Shown here: positions 19,933 to 27,889 of the stretch, one piece after another | How positions within the stretch are numbered: the first letter of the stretch is position 1 | How the letters are laid out: each line of letters starts with the position of its first letter | Source of the DNA: AC-37 sp036386455 | Lineage (GTDB): Bacteria > Actinomycetota > Thermoleophilia > Solirubrobacterales > Thermoleophilaceae | Direction of reading: 5' to 3' | Length of the DNA stretch: 64,000 bases | Assembly (NCBI GenBank): GCA_036386455.1 | Contig: DASVVS010000042.1 | Location: forward strand, 1-64,000 | Notes under the pieces: generated by a model | Seen by the model: the letters and a program-made list of their open reading frames with translations, nothing else | Database searches by the model: none | What the model was told of the DNA's origin: nothing | Program-made: the position numbers and the translations under genes

Positions 19933-21780
19933 ATGTGCGGAATCGCGGGATGGGTCGACTACGCGCGCGACCTGACGACGGAGGCCGACACCGCCCGCGC
20001 GATGACGCGGGAGATGGCGTTGCGCGGCCCGGACGACGAGGGGCTGTGGCTCTCCGAGCACGCCGCGATCGGCCACCGCCGGCTGGCGGTGATCGACATC
20101 GAGGGCGGCAAGCAGCCGATGGTCGACCCGAGCGGCCAGGTCGTGCTCACCTACAGCGGCGAGGTCTACAACTACCGCGAGCTGCGCGACGAGCTGAGGG
20201 CCAGGGGCCACGAGTTCGCGACCGAGAGCGACACCGAGGTCGTGCTGCGCTCGTACCTGGAGTGGGGCGCGGAGCTGGTCGACCGCCTGAACGGCATGTA
20301 CGCGTTCGCGATCTGGGACGGCCGCAGCGAGGAGCTGCTCCTGGTGCGCGATCGCATCGGGGTCAAGCCGCTGTTCTTCTACGAGCTGCCCGACGGGATC
20401 CTGTTCGGGTCGGAGCCGAAGGCGATCCTCGCCAACCCGCTCGTGCGCCGCAAGATCGACACGACCGGCTTCTGCGGCTTCCTCACGGGCTCCCCCACCC
20501 CCGGCCGCACGCCGTTCACGGGCGTGCACGACCTGAAGCCGGGCCGGCTGCTGCGCGCCTCGCGCGACGGCATCGACGTCCGCACCTACTGGAAGCTCGA
20601 GTCGCGCCCGCACGAGGACGACCTGCCGGAGACCATCGCGAACGTCCGCAGCCTGCTCGAGGACATCGTCTCGCGCCAGCTCGTCTCGGACGTGCCGCTC
20701 TGCATGCTGCTCTCCGGCGGACTCGACTCGAGCGTGCTCACCGCGCTCGCGCAGCGCGCCGTGAACGGAGACGGCCACCCCGGCGAGCTGCGCTCGTTCG
20801 CCGTCGACTTCGAGGGCTACGCCGAGAACTTCCGGCCCGACGACATGCGCGACACGCCCGACCGCCCGTTCGTGCACGACGTGGCGCAGCACGTCGGCTC
20901 CCGGCACCGCGACATCATGCTCGGCACCGACGACCTCTTCGACCCGGAGACGCGCCGCTCGGTCCTGCACGCCTGGGACCTGCCGTACCACCTCGGCGAC
21001 ATGGACATCTCGCTGTTCCTGCTGTTCCGGGCGATCCGCGAGCACTCGACCGTCGCGATCTCCGGCGAGGCGGCCGACGAGGTCTTCGGCGGCTACCCGT
21101 GGATCCACGACGAGGCCGCGCTGAACATGCCGATCTTCCCCTGGATGGCGGCGGCGATCGGCGGCGGCGCCCCGCCCCCGTTCAGCCTGTTCGACCCCGG
21201 CCTGATCGAGCGGATCAAGCTCGGCGAGTACCTGATGGGCCTCTACTCGGACTCCGTCGCGAAGGTGCCGCACCTGGACGGCGAGGAGGGCGAGGAGCGC
21301 AAGATGCGCGAGGTGATGCACCTGCACCTCACGCGCTTCGTGCGCAACCTGCTCGACCGCAAGGACCGCACGAGCATGGCCGTGGGCCTGGAGGTGCGCG
21401 TGCCGTTCTGCGACCACCGGCTCGTGGAGTACGTCTTCAACGCGCCGTGGTCGATGAAGAAGTGCGACGGGCGCGAGAAGTCGCTCCTGCGCAAGGCGAC
21501 CGAGGATCTGCTGCCGCAGTCGGTGCTCGACCGGCGCAAGGCGGTCTTCCCGGCCACGCAGGACCCGCGCTACGACATGGGCCTGCGCGCGGAGCTGAAG
21601 CGCATCCTCGACTCGGACGACGAGCCGGTGCGGCCGTACCTGGACCTCGGCACCGCACGGGAGGTCGCGGACGAGGTCGTGGAGCACGTGACCTCCCCCT
21701 GGCCCCGGCTCCGCATCGAGAGCGTCGTGCGGATGAACCTGTGGCTCAAGGAGTACGACGTTGACATGAGCGGGCTATAG
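19933..21780 (+). CDS. asnB: Asparagine synthase (glutamine-hydrolysing)-type amidotransferase
   Basis: 615 residues. Cys2 follows the initiator Met (MCGIAGW), giving the N-terminal nucleophile of a class II glutaminase domain (about 1-210). The C-terminal synthetase domain has the ATP-pyrophosphatase loop LSGGLDSS (about residue 257) and GEAADEVFGGY. It starts 12 bases after the PKS stop and is followed 16 bases later by an FAD enzyme, so it belongs to the PKS transcript. In natural-product clusters such enzymes make carboxamides from ATP-activated carboxylates as well as asparagine. The position next to the thioesterase suggests the polyketide acid as substrate (inference). A housekeeping asparagine synthase cannot be excluded from sequence alone. 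Confidence 0.93.
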   Translation: MCGIAGWVDYARDLTTEADTARAMTREMALRGPDDEGLWLSEHAAIGHRRLAVIDIEGGKQPMVDPSGQVVLTYSGEVYNYRELRDELRARGHEFATESDTEVVLRSYLEWGAELVDRLNGMYAFAIWDGRSEELLLVRDRIGVKPLFFYELPDGILFGSEPKAILANPLVRRKIDTTGFCGFLTGSPTPGRTPFTGVHDLKPGRLLRASRDGIDVRTYWKLESRPHEDDLPETIANVRSLLEDIVSRQLVSDVPLCMLLSGGLDSSVLTALAQRAVNGDGHPGELRSFAVDFEGYAENFRPDDMRDTPDRPFVHDVAQHVGSRHRDIMLGTDDLFDPETRRSVLHAWDLPYHLGDMDISLFLLFRAIREHSTVAISGEAADEVFGGYPWIHDEAALNMPIFPWMAAAIGGGAPPPFSLFDPGLIERIKLGEYLMGLYSDSVAKVPHLDGEEGEERKMREVMHLHLTRFVRNLLDRKDRTSMAVGLEVRVPFCDHRLVEYVFNAPWSMKKCDGREKSLLRKATEDLLPQSVLDRRKAVFPATQDPRYDMGLRAELKRILDSDDEPVRPYLDLGTAREVADEVVEHVTSPWPRLRIESVVRMNLWLKEYDVDMSGL

Positions 21781-21796
21781 AGACGAGGAGGCGGAG

Positions 21797-23077
21797 ATGT
21801 ACGACGCGATCGTGATCGGTGCCCGCTGCGCGGGAGCCTCTACGGCGTTGCTGCTCGCGCGCGCGGGCCACAGGGTGCTGCTGGCCGACCGCGCCACGTT
21901 CCCGAGCGACACCATGTCCACGCACATGGTCCAGCCCGCCGGGCTCGCCGCGCTGCAGCGCTGGGGCCTGCTCGACCGCCTCTGGGAGACCGGCTGCCCG
22001 AAGCTCGAGGACCTCCGGATGGACTTCGGCCCGATCGCGCTCGACGGCCCGCCGCCGGTCGACTTCGGCCACGTGGTGATCGAGGGCAAGCCCACGCCGA
22101 TCGACGGCATCGACTACTACGCCGCCCCGCGCCGCACCGTGCTCGACAACATGCTCGTGCAGGCGGCCGTGGAGGCCGGCGCCGAGCTGCGCGAGGGTGC
22201 TCCGCTGCGCGAGCTCGTGTTCGAGGACGGCCGCGTGGTGGGCGTCCGGCTCGGCGGCGAGAACGGCAACGAGACGGTCGAGAAGGCGACGATCGTGGTG
22301 GGCGCCGACGGCATGAACTCGTCGGTCGCGAAGGCCGTCGGCGCGGAGGTCTACAACGACTCGCCGTCGCGGACCGTCGGCTACTACGCCTACTGGAGCG
22401 GGATAGAGGACACGCGCGCGACGCTCTCGCCGCACCCGGGCCGCAACATCGCGGAGCTGCCGACGCACGACGGGCAGACGCTCGTGAACGTGTCCTGGCC
22501 GGTCGGCGAGTTCCACACGGTGCGCGAGGACATCGAGGGTCACGTGCAGAGCTCGATCGAGGAGCACGCTCCCGACCTGGCCGAGCGCATGCGCGGCGCG
22601 GAGCGCACCGAGCGCTTCAAGGGGACGGCCGTGGTCCCGAACTTCTTCCGCAAGCCGTACGGCGACGGCTGGGCGCTCGTGGGCGACGCCGGCTACCACA
22701 AGGACCCGATCGGCGCCCACGGGATCATGGACGCGCTGCGCCACGCGGAGCTGCTGTCCGAGGCGATCGGCGACGGCGTCTCCGGCAACCGCCCGATGGA
22801 GGAGGCGCTCGCCGGCTATCAGGCCACTCGCGACGAGGGCTCGGCGCCGCTCTACTTCCTGAACGTGCAGCTCGCGGAGCTGAAGCCGGGGCCCGAGGTG
22901 CTGGCCGTCACCGGGGCGATCGCGAGGGTGAACGACCCCCGGGACGTGGGCCTCCTGCTCGGCGTCATCTGCGGTTCGGTGCCGCCGGCCGAGTTCTTCA
23001 CGCCCGAGAATCTGGTGCGCGTGCTCGAGGCCGCCGACGTGCCGATGGAAGTGCTCGCCGGGGCGCAGCCCGCCTAG
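21797..23077 (+). CDS. FAD-dependent oxidoreductase/monooxygenase (PHBH-like fold)
   Basis: 426 residues. The N-terminus has the FAD-binding loop VIGARCAGASTALLLARAG. A middle VGADGMNSSV motif and a C-terminal GDAGYHKDPIGAHGI flavin motif are those of class A flavin monooxygenases and geranylgeranyl-reductase-like enzymes. A strong ribosome site (GAGGAGGCGGAG) sits just before the ATG. It is third in the PKS-asnB operon and is followed at once by a hairpin. Hydroxylation, epoxidation or polyene reduction of the PKS product are all possible; the sequence does not decide. Confidence 0.88.
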   Translation: MYDAIVIGARCAGASTALLLARAGHRVLLADRATFPSDTMSTHMVQPAGLAALQRWGLLDRLWETGCPKLEDLRMDFGPIALDGPPPVDFGHVVIEGKPTPIDGIDYYAAPRRTVLDNMLVQAAVEAGAELREGAPLRELVFEDGRVVGVRLGGENGNETVEKATIVVGADGMNSSVAKAVGAEVYNDSPSRTVGYYAYWSGIEDTRATLSPHPGRNIAELPTHDGQTLVNVSWPVGEFHTVREDIEGHVQSSIEEHAPDLAERMRGAERTERFKGTAVVPNFFRKPYGDGWALVGDAGYHKDPIGAHGIMDALRHAELLSEAIGDGVSGNRPMEEALAGYQATRDEGSAPLYFLNVQLAELKPGPEVLAVTGAIARVNDPRDVGLLLGVICGSVPPAEFFTPENLVRVLEAADVPMEVLAGAQPA

Positions 23078-23081
23078 CCCT

Positions 23082-23099
23082 GGCGCGCTCCGCCGCGCC
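23082..23099 (+). terminator. GC hairpin after the PKS operon
   Basis: GGCGCG, a 6-base loop, then CGCGCC, four bases after the FAD oxidoreductase stop. There is no T tract, as is usual in high-GC bacteria. It marks the likely end of the PKS-asnB-FAD transcript. Confidence 0.5.
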
Positions 23100-23118
23100 G
23101 CACTGCAACATCCACTCG

Positions 23119-23132
23119 TCTGAAGGGGGCAT
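23119..23132 (+). promoter_or_regulatory. TCTGAAGG..GCAT element ahead of the AraC gene
   Basis: TCTGAAGGGGGCAT lies about 50 bases before the araC-type start. Almost the same word (TCTGAAGGCGCAT) occurs at 24079-24091 ahead of the response-regulator gene. The two regulator genes may share control through it (inference). Confidence 0.35.
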
Positions 23133-23180
23133 GAGAGGGCATGCGCCCGACGGCTCGAGTGGGGAGCGAGGTGGTATGCG

Positions 23181-24050
23181 ATGGAGAGCGCGGCGGGCGG
23201 TCACGGCCGCCCGCGGCGGTGGGGCGTGCCGCGCGTCGCCGTCACCCGCATCGAGGACGACCCGTCCCTGCGCGAGACGGGACCTCGCGAGTTCTCCCGG
23301 ATCATGTTCGTGGAGCGGGCCGGCGGCCGGGTCTCCATCGGCAGCACCGAATACAGGACCGCGACCGGGGACCTGTACGTCGTGGCGCCCGACCAGGCGT
23401 ACGACGGCCGCGCGCTCGGCACGACGTTCGGCTGGGCGCTCGGCTTCATGGCCGACGCCCTCGTGCCGGACGCGCCGGCGTCGCCCGGCTACACGCCGCT
23501 GCCGGGCGATCCGCGCTGGCTCGCGATCGTGCGCGGCTCGGTCCGCGCCGGGGCGCGGGCCGTCGTGCCGGTTCGCGACCGCGCGCGCTGGTCGCGGCGC
23601 TTCGCCGAGACGGCCGCCGAGCTGAGCGCGCGCGAGTACGGCTACCAGCAGGCGGTCCGCGCGCAGCTCGCGCTGACGCTCGTGGACACCGCGCGCCTGA
23701 TGGTCCCCGACGTGCGGCGGGCCACGGTCGGCTCCAGCCGCATCCAGGCGGCGCTCGAGGTGGTCGACGCCGGCTACGCCGACGAGCTGTCCGTGGGAAC
23801 CGTGGCGGCAGCCGTGGCCAGCTCGCCGAGCCAGCTCGGGCGGCTCGTGAGGCGCGTGACCGGCCGCAGCGTCCGCGATCTGATCGAGGAGCGGCGCATG
23901 CAGGAGGCGCGGCGGCTCCTGCTCGAGACCGACCACACGGTCGACGCGATCGCGCGGACGGTGGGCTACCGCGACCCGAAGTACTTCCAGAGACGGTTCC
24001 GCCAGAGGCATGACCTCCCCCCACAACGGTGGCGGGAGCTGAATCGCTGA
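23181..24050 (+). CDS. AraC-family transcriptional regulator
   Basis: 289 residues. The last about 100 residues form the double helix-turn-helix of the AraC/XylS family (SVGTVAAAVASSPSQLGRLV, then HTVDAIARTVGYRDPKYFQR and a closing P-W-R). The first about 180 residues are a sensing or dimerisation domain without a recognised match. The start is chosen because AGGTGG lies 7 bases before the ATG. AraC activators usually bind direct repeats 21-22 bp apart next to the promoter; the three shared 32-bp elements in this cluster have that geometry, so this is the best candidate for the cluster activator (inference). Confidence 0.88.
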   Translation: MESAAGGHGRPRRWGVPRVAVTRIEDDPSLRETGPREFSRIMFVERAGGRVSIGSTEYRTATGDLYVVAPDQAYDGRALGTTFGWALGFMADALVPDAPASPGYTPLPGDPRWLAIVRGSVRAGARAVVPVRDRARWSRRFAETAAELSAREYGYQQAVRAQLALTLVDTARLMVPDVRRATVGSSRIQAALEVVDAGYADELSVGTVAAAVASSPSQLGRLVRRVTGRSVRDLIEERRMQEARRLLLETDHTVDAIARTVGYRDPKYFQRRFRQRHDLPPQRWRELNR

Positions 24051-24078
24051 TCCCACCGTCGGGGGGGTGCACCGCCCC

Positions 24079-24091
24079 TCTGAAGGCGCAT
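24079..24091 (+). promoter_or_regulatory. Second TCTGAAGG..GCAT element, ahead of the response-regulator gene
   Basis: TCTGAAGGCGCAT matches the element at 23119-23132 apart from one deleted G and one G-to-C change. A third, shorter match (CTCTGAAAG) lies in the hairpin just downstream. Confidence 0.35.
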
Positions 24092-24096
24092 ACCCA

Positions 24097-24111
24097 CCCT
24101 CTGAAAGAGGG
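24097..24111 (+). promoter_or_regulatory. Perfect hairpin overlapping an SD-like sequence
   Basis: CCCTCT-GAA-AGAGGG. The right arm (AGAGGGAG) is also the only Shine-Dalgarno-like sequence for the ATG at 24117. If that ATG is used, the hairpin could mask the ribosome site. If the gene starts at 24192, the hairpin may instead be a protein-binding palindrome. Confidence 0.4.
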
Positions 24112-24150
24112 AGTCGATGCGCGAAAAGTCCACCGAGTCGCGCGAATCGT

Positions 24151-24191
24151 TGTCTAGACAGCTGCTGCTGATTGCACGAATACTTTTGATC
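24151..24191 (+). promoter_or_regulatory. Candidate promoter of the response-regulator gene (leaderless)
   Basis: The palindrome TGTCTAGACA (24151-24160) is followed by a -10-like TACTTT (24181-24186), five bases before an in-frame ATG at 24192. This stretch is clearly richer in A/T than the surrounding genes. The layout fits a leaderless transcript with an operator near -35. No good -35 box is seen. Confidence 0.45.
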
Positions 24192-24857
24192 ATGCTGGAC
24201 GACAAGGACTCCGCCCCCGCGAACGGGGCATACGGCCTCCCGCAGGCCGAGCTCGATCAGCACCGGCGCCTGCGAGTGCTCGTGGTGGACGATCACGACG
24301 TGATCCAGTGGGGCTTCCGGCTCCTGCTCGGGTCCGAGCGCTGGGTGCAGCGCTACCTCAGCGCCTCCAACGCCGAGGAGGCGCTCGAGACCGCCGCGCG
24401 CTACGAGCCGCACGTGGCCCTGGTGGACATGCGCCTCGGCACCGAGTCCGGCGCGGACCTCTGCCCGCGGCTCATGGAGGTGTCCCCGGTCACGCGCGTG
24501 CTGCTGATGTCCGGCGTCGGGCAGGTGACGGTGAGCGCCGCCCGCAGCGCGGGCGCCCTGGGCTTCGTCCCGAAGTCGTGGGAGGCGCGCGACATCGCCG
24601 GCGCGGCCCGCATGGTGGGGCTCGGGATGTCCGTGTTCGTGCCCGTCCAGGGCCAGCCCAAGCGCGGCCTGACCGACCGCGAGCGGGAGGTGCTGCACCT
24701 CATCGCGGACGGCGCGAGCAACCCGGACATCGCCCAGCGGCTGTTCCTGTCGACGCACACGGTCAAGGACCACACGCGCACGCTCTACCGCAAGCTCCAC
24801 GCCAAGAACCGGGCCGACGCGATCGTGCGCGCGCAGCGGATGGGCCTGCTCGACTGA
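24192..24857 (+). CDS. NarL/FixJ-type response regulator (receiver plus LuxR HTH)
   Basis: Receiver domain with LVVDDHD acidic pocket, phospho-acceptor Asp in LVDMRLG and Lys in FVPKSW. The C-terminal LuxR helix-turn-helix reads LTDREREVLHLIADGASNPDI, then STHTVKDHTRTLYRKL. From this ATG the protein is 221 residues, the normal family length. An ATG at 24117 would add 25 residues whose codons are unusually poor in G/C at position three, so I prefer 24192. No sensor kinase adjoins it; the small kinase at 31017 is the only visible partner candidate. Confidence 0.85.
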   Translation: MLDDKDSAPANGAYGLPQAELDQHRRLRVLVVDDHDVIQWGFRLLLGSERWVQRYLSASNAEEALETAARYEPHVALVDMRLGTESGADLCPRLMEVSPVTRVLLMSGVGQVTVSAARSAGALGFVPKSWEARDIAGAARMVGLGMSVFVPVQGQPKRGLTDREREVLHLIADGASNPDIAQRLFLSTHTVKDHTRTLYRKLHAKNRADAIVRAQRMGLLD

Positions 24858-24884
24858 GCCCGCGAGTGCGCGTCTCCACCTGCG

Positions 24885-24958
24885 GGGTTGATTCCTCCAC
24901 CCGCCAGGGTGAAAGCGGGGGCGCGCACGGGCTCGGTGGACCGCGCCCGTGGCAGCCT
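24885..24958 (+). promoter_or_regulatory. Shared 32-bp element, copy 1, with -10-like box, ahead of the FabD operon
   Basis: 24885-24916 reads GGGTTG at its left end and GGGTGAAAGC at its right end. It matches the elements at 41658-41689 and 47716-47747 over 32 bp without gaps, in the same orientation relative to the gene. CAGCCT (24953-24958), 36 bases downstream, sits where the other copies have TAGTGT and TACGCT. It lies about 120 bases before fabD. Confidence 0.6.
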
Positions 24959-25035
24959 GCGGCGCGCAGTCGCAGTAAGGGATGGCCGCGCGGCTGTGTG
25001 AGCCGCATCGTTGCCGATCGGGGGGTCTCGTCGTC

Positions 25036-25893
25036 GTGAACGCGTTGCTGTTTCCGGGGCAGGGAAGCCAGCAGGCTGGGATGCGCGCGCTCGTCGAGGA
25101 ACGCCGCCCGGACCTGCTCGAGCTCGCGACGGACGCGCTCGGCACCGACCCGTTCGAGCGCCTGAGCGAGTCGACCGCGAACCTGCAGGTGGCCGTCTTC
25201 TGCGCGAGCCTCGCCCACCTGGAGGGCGCCGCCGGCGTGGAGCCCGCGGCGTACGCCGGGCACTCCCTGGGCGAGCTGTCCGCACTCGCCGCCGCCGGCA
25301 GCCTCGCCGCCGAGGACGGCGTGGCCGTCGTCGCCGAGCGGGGCCGGCTGACCGAGCTCGCCGCCGCCCAGCAGCCCGCGGGGGCGATGCTCGCGGTCGG
25401 GCTCGACGCCGAGGCCGCCGTGGAGCTGGCGCGCCCGTTCGGGCTGACGCTGGCCAACGACAACTCGCCGGAGCAGGTGGTGCTCTCGGGCGACGCCGAG
25501 GCGGTCATGCGTGCTCGCGCGGAGGCGAAGTCGCGCGGCCTGAAGGCCTCGAAGCTGCCGATCGGCGGGGCGTTCCACTCGTCGTGGATGGAGCCGGCCG
25601 TCGCGCCCTTCCGGGAGGTGCTCGCCCGCGTCCGCTTCGCGGCGCCGCGCGCCCCGGTCTACTCGTGCGTGACCGCGGCGCCGTTCGGGGACGCCGACGA
25701 CACGCGGCGCCTGCTCGCGGCGTCGCTCACGAGCGGAGTGCGCTGGCGCGAGGTGCTGCTCGCCCTGCACGAGCGCGGGATCCGGCGCTTCGTGGAGGCC
25801 GGCCCGGGCGAGGTGCTGACCAAGCTGGTCCCGCGCACGCTGCCCGGCGCCGACGCCCGGCCGCTCCATGCGCTGGAGGCCGTCGGTGGCTGA
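25036..25893 (+). CDS. fabD: Malonyl-CoA:ACP transacylase (FabD-like)
   Basis: 285 residues from a GTG start; an in-frame ATG at 24982 would add 18 unconserved residues. LFPGQGSQ near the N-terminus, nucleophile serine in GHSLGELSA and histidine in GAFHSSWM are the FabD active-site set. It loads malonyl units onto the small ACP encoded three genes downstream. It is the first gene of an operon in which nearly every junction overlaps, so this looks like a dedicated type II fatty-acid synthase rather than the housekeeping one. It could also serve PKS modules, but every visible module has its own AT. Confidence 0.9.
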   Translation: MNALLFPGQGSQQAGMRALVEERRPDLLELATDALGTDPFERLSESTANLQVAVFCASLAHLEGAAGVEPAAYAGHSLGELSALAAAGSLAAEDGVAVVAERGRLTELAAAQQPAGAMLAVGLDAEAAVELARPFGLTLANDNSPEQVVLSGDAEAVMRARAEAKSRGLKASKLPIGGAFHSSWMEPAVAPFREVLARVRFAAPRAPVYSCVTAAPFGDADDTRRLLAASLTSGVRWREVLLALHERGIRRFVEAGPGEVLTKLVPRTLPGADARPLHALEAVGG

Positions 25894-26893
25894 GAGCGCG
25901 CTGGCCACGTCGGGCGAGCGCGCCGGCCGCTCGCGCGAGCTGCGCGGTTCCGCGATCGCGTCGCTCGGCGTCGCCCTCCCGCGCACGGCCGTGCCGAACG
26001 GCCCGATCGCCGACCGCCTCGGCGTGGACGACCACTGGATCGTCAAGCGCATCGGGGTGCGCGAGCGCAGGATGGCCGAGCCGGACGAGCGCCTGAGCGA
26101 CATGGCCGCGGAGGCGTCGCGGCTGGCGCTCGAGCGAGCCGAGGTGCGCCCCTCCGAGCTCGACCTGATCCTGATCGGCACGTTCACGCAGGACGAGGTG
26201 CTGCCGAACGCGGCGCCGCTCGTGGCCGCCGCGCTCGGGGCCACGCGCGCGGGCGGGGTGGACCTCGGCGCCGCGTGCATGGGCTTCCTGTCGGGCGTCG
26301 CGCTCGGGTCGGGGCTGATCGAGTCCGGCCGCGCGGACAACGTCCTGGTGGTGGGCGCCGACATGCTCACGCGCTACCTCGACGCCGACGACCGCCGCAC
26401 GGCGCCGCTGATCGGCGACGGTGCCGGGGCCGTGGTGATGACGGCGACCGACCCGCCGGGCCGCATCGGCCCGTGCGTGCTGCGCTGCGACGACCGCTCG
26501 CGCGACGTCGTCTACATGACGCGCGACGAGATGAAGCTGCGCATGGAGGGGCAGCAGACCTTCGCCTACGCCGTCGACTACCTCTCCGAAGTGACGACCG
26601 AGGCGATCGCGGCCGCGGGCGTGACGCTCGACGAGATCGACCTGTTCGTCTACCACCAGGCGAACGCGCGCATCACGAAGGCGGTCGGCGAGCGCCTGGA
26701 CCTGCCGCTCGACCGGGTCGTGAACTGCATCGAGACGCTGGGCAACACGTCCGCCGCCTCGATCCCGCTCGCGCTCGACGTGGCGCAGCGCGAGTGCCGC
26801 CTGCACGAGGGCACGCGCGTGCTCATGGCGGCCATCGGCGCAGGCTTCACGTGGGGAGCGACGGTCATCGAGTGGAGCGGTGTTGGGGCGTAA
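25886..26893 (+). CDS. fabH: 3-oxoacyl-ACP synthase III (FabH-like KAS III)
   Basis: Initiating condensing enzyme with Cys in DLGAACMGFLSG, His in VYHQANARI and Asn in ETLGNTSAASIP, the KAS III Cys-His-Asn triad. A GTG at 25886 is preceded by GGAGG and overlaps the fabD stop by 8 bases; an ATG at 25868 is also possible. It would join an acyl-CoA primer with malonyl-ACP and so decides the starter, perhaps a branched or unusual acyl group for the PKS. The product is about 335 residues, normal length. Confidence 0.9.
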   Translation: MAESALATSGERAGRSRELRGSAIASLGVALPRTAVPNGPIADRLGVDDHWIVKRIGVRERRMAEPDERLSDMAAEASRLALERAEVRPSELDLILIGTFTQDEVLPNAAPLVAAALGATRAGGVDLGAACMGFLSGVALGSGLIESGRADNVLVVGADMLTRYLDADDRRTAPLIGDGAGAVVMTATDPPGRIGPCVLRCDDRSRDVVYMTRDEMKLRMEGQQTFAYAVDYLSEVTTEAIAAAGVTLDEIDLFVYHQANARITKAVGERLDLPLDRVVNCIETLGNTSAASIPLALDVAQRECRLHEGTRVLMAAIGAGFTWGATVIEWSGVGA

Positions 26894-27617
26894 CGGCGGC
26901 TGCGCCCTGGTGACCGGCGGGTCGCGCGGCATCGGAGCGGCCGCGGCGCGCGCGCTCGCCGCGGAGGGCTGGACGGTGGGAGTGAACTACCGCGCGGACG
27001 CGGAGGGCGCGCACGAGGTGGTGGCCGCCATCGAGCGCGACGGCGGCCAGGCGCTGCCGGTCGAGGCCGACGTGTCGGACCCCGCCGCCGTCACGCGCGC
27101 GTTCGAGCTGCTCGAGGAGCGCTTCGAGCGAGTCGCCGTGCTCGTGAACAACGCCGGCATCCGCGCCGACGGCCTGTCTCCGACGCTGCGCGACGAGGAC
27201 TGGACCTCGGTGCTCGACACCAACCTGTCGGCCGCCTTCTGGACCTCGCGCCGCGCGGTGCCGAAGATGGTCCGCGCGCGCTTCGGGCGGATCGTCAACG
27301 TCGCGTCGATCGTCGGGCCGCGCGTGGCCAACCCCGGGCAGGCGAACTACGCGGCCGCCAAGGCCGGCCTCGTGGGGCTCACGCGGACCGTCGCCCGCGA
27401 GGTGGCCCACCGCGGCGTGACGGTGAACGCCGTGGCCCCGGGCTTCGTCGAGACGCAGCTCACCGAGGACGTGGACCCCGCCTTCCTGGCGGCGGTACCC
27501 GCGCGCCGCGCCGGCGCGCCCGAGGAGATCGCCGCCTGCATCCGCTTCCTGGTTTCCGACGAGGCCGCCTACGTCACCGGGACGACTTTGACCGTCGACG
27601 GCGGAATGACCGCCTAG
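26880..27617 (+). CDS. fabG: 3-oxoacyl-ACP reductase (FabG-like SDR)
   Basis: 245 residues. NADPH loop TGGSRGIG, NNAG, Ser in VNVASIVG and the YxxxK pair in NYAAAKAG identify a classical short-chain dehydrogenase of FabG type, ending TLTVDGGMTA. The GTG start overlaps the end of the KAS III gene by 14 bases. It performs the first reduction of each elongation round on the operon's ACP. Confidence 0.92.
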   Translation: MLGRNGGCALVTGGSRGIGAAAARALAAEGWTVGVNYRADAEGAHEVVAAIERDGGQALPVEADVSDPAAVTRAFELLEERFERVAVLVNNAGIRADGLSPTLRDEDWTSVLDTNLSAAFWTSRRAVPKMVRARFGRIVNVASIVGPRVANPGQANYAAAKAGLVGLTRTVAREVAHRGVTVNAVAPGFVETQLTEDVDPAFLAAVPARRAGAPEEIAACIRFLVSDEAAYVTGTTLTVDGGMTA

Positions 27618-27640
27618 ATCAAACGAACAGAGGAGGAGCA

Positions 27641-27889
27641 ATGGCAACCGATGCGACCGTCCAGAGCGTGGAGGAGATGCTCGTCGAGGCCGTGGCCGAG
27701 CTGGGCCCCAAGCGCGAGGACATCACCCGCGAGGCCACGTTCGAGGAGCTCGACGTCGACTCGCTCGACCTCGTCGAGATCGCGCAGCGCGCGGAGGAGA
27801 CCTACGGGATCGAGATCAACCCGCAGGACATGGGCGGCGTGAAGACCGTCGGGGACGCGATCGACCTGGTGGCGTCGCGCCTGCCTTGA
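27641..27889 (+). CDS. acpP: Acyl carrier protein
   Basis: 82 residues, acidic, with the phosphopantetheine serine in ELDVDSLDLVEI. It is the only gene of the operon preceded by a gap (23 bases), which contains a strong AGGAGGAG ribosome site. That fits the high level at which carrier proteins are needed. It would carry the acyl chain between the FabD, FabH, FabG, FabF and MaoC products of the same operon and pass it to the PKS or an acyltransferase. Confidence 0.94.
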   Translation: MATDATVQSVEEMLVEAVAELGPKREDITREATFEELDVDSLDLVEIAQRAEETYGIEINPQDMGGVKTVGDAIDLVASRLP

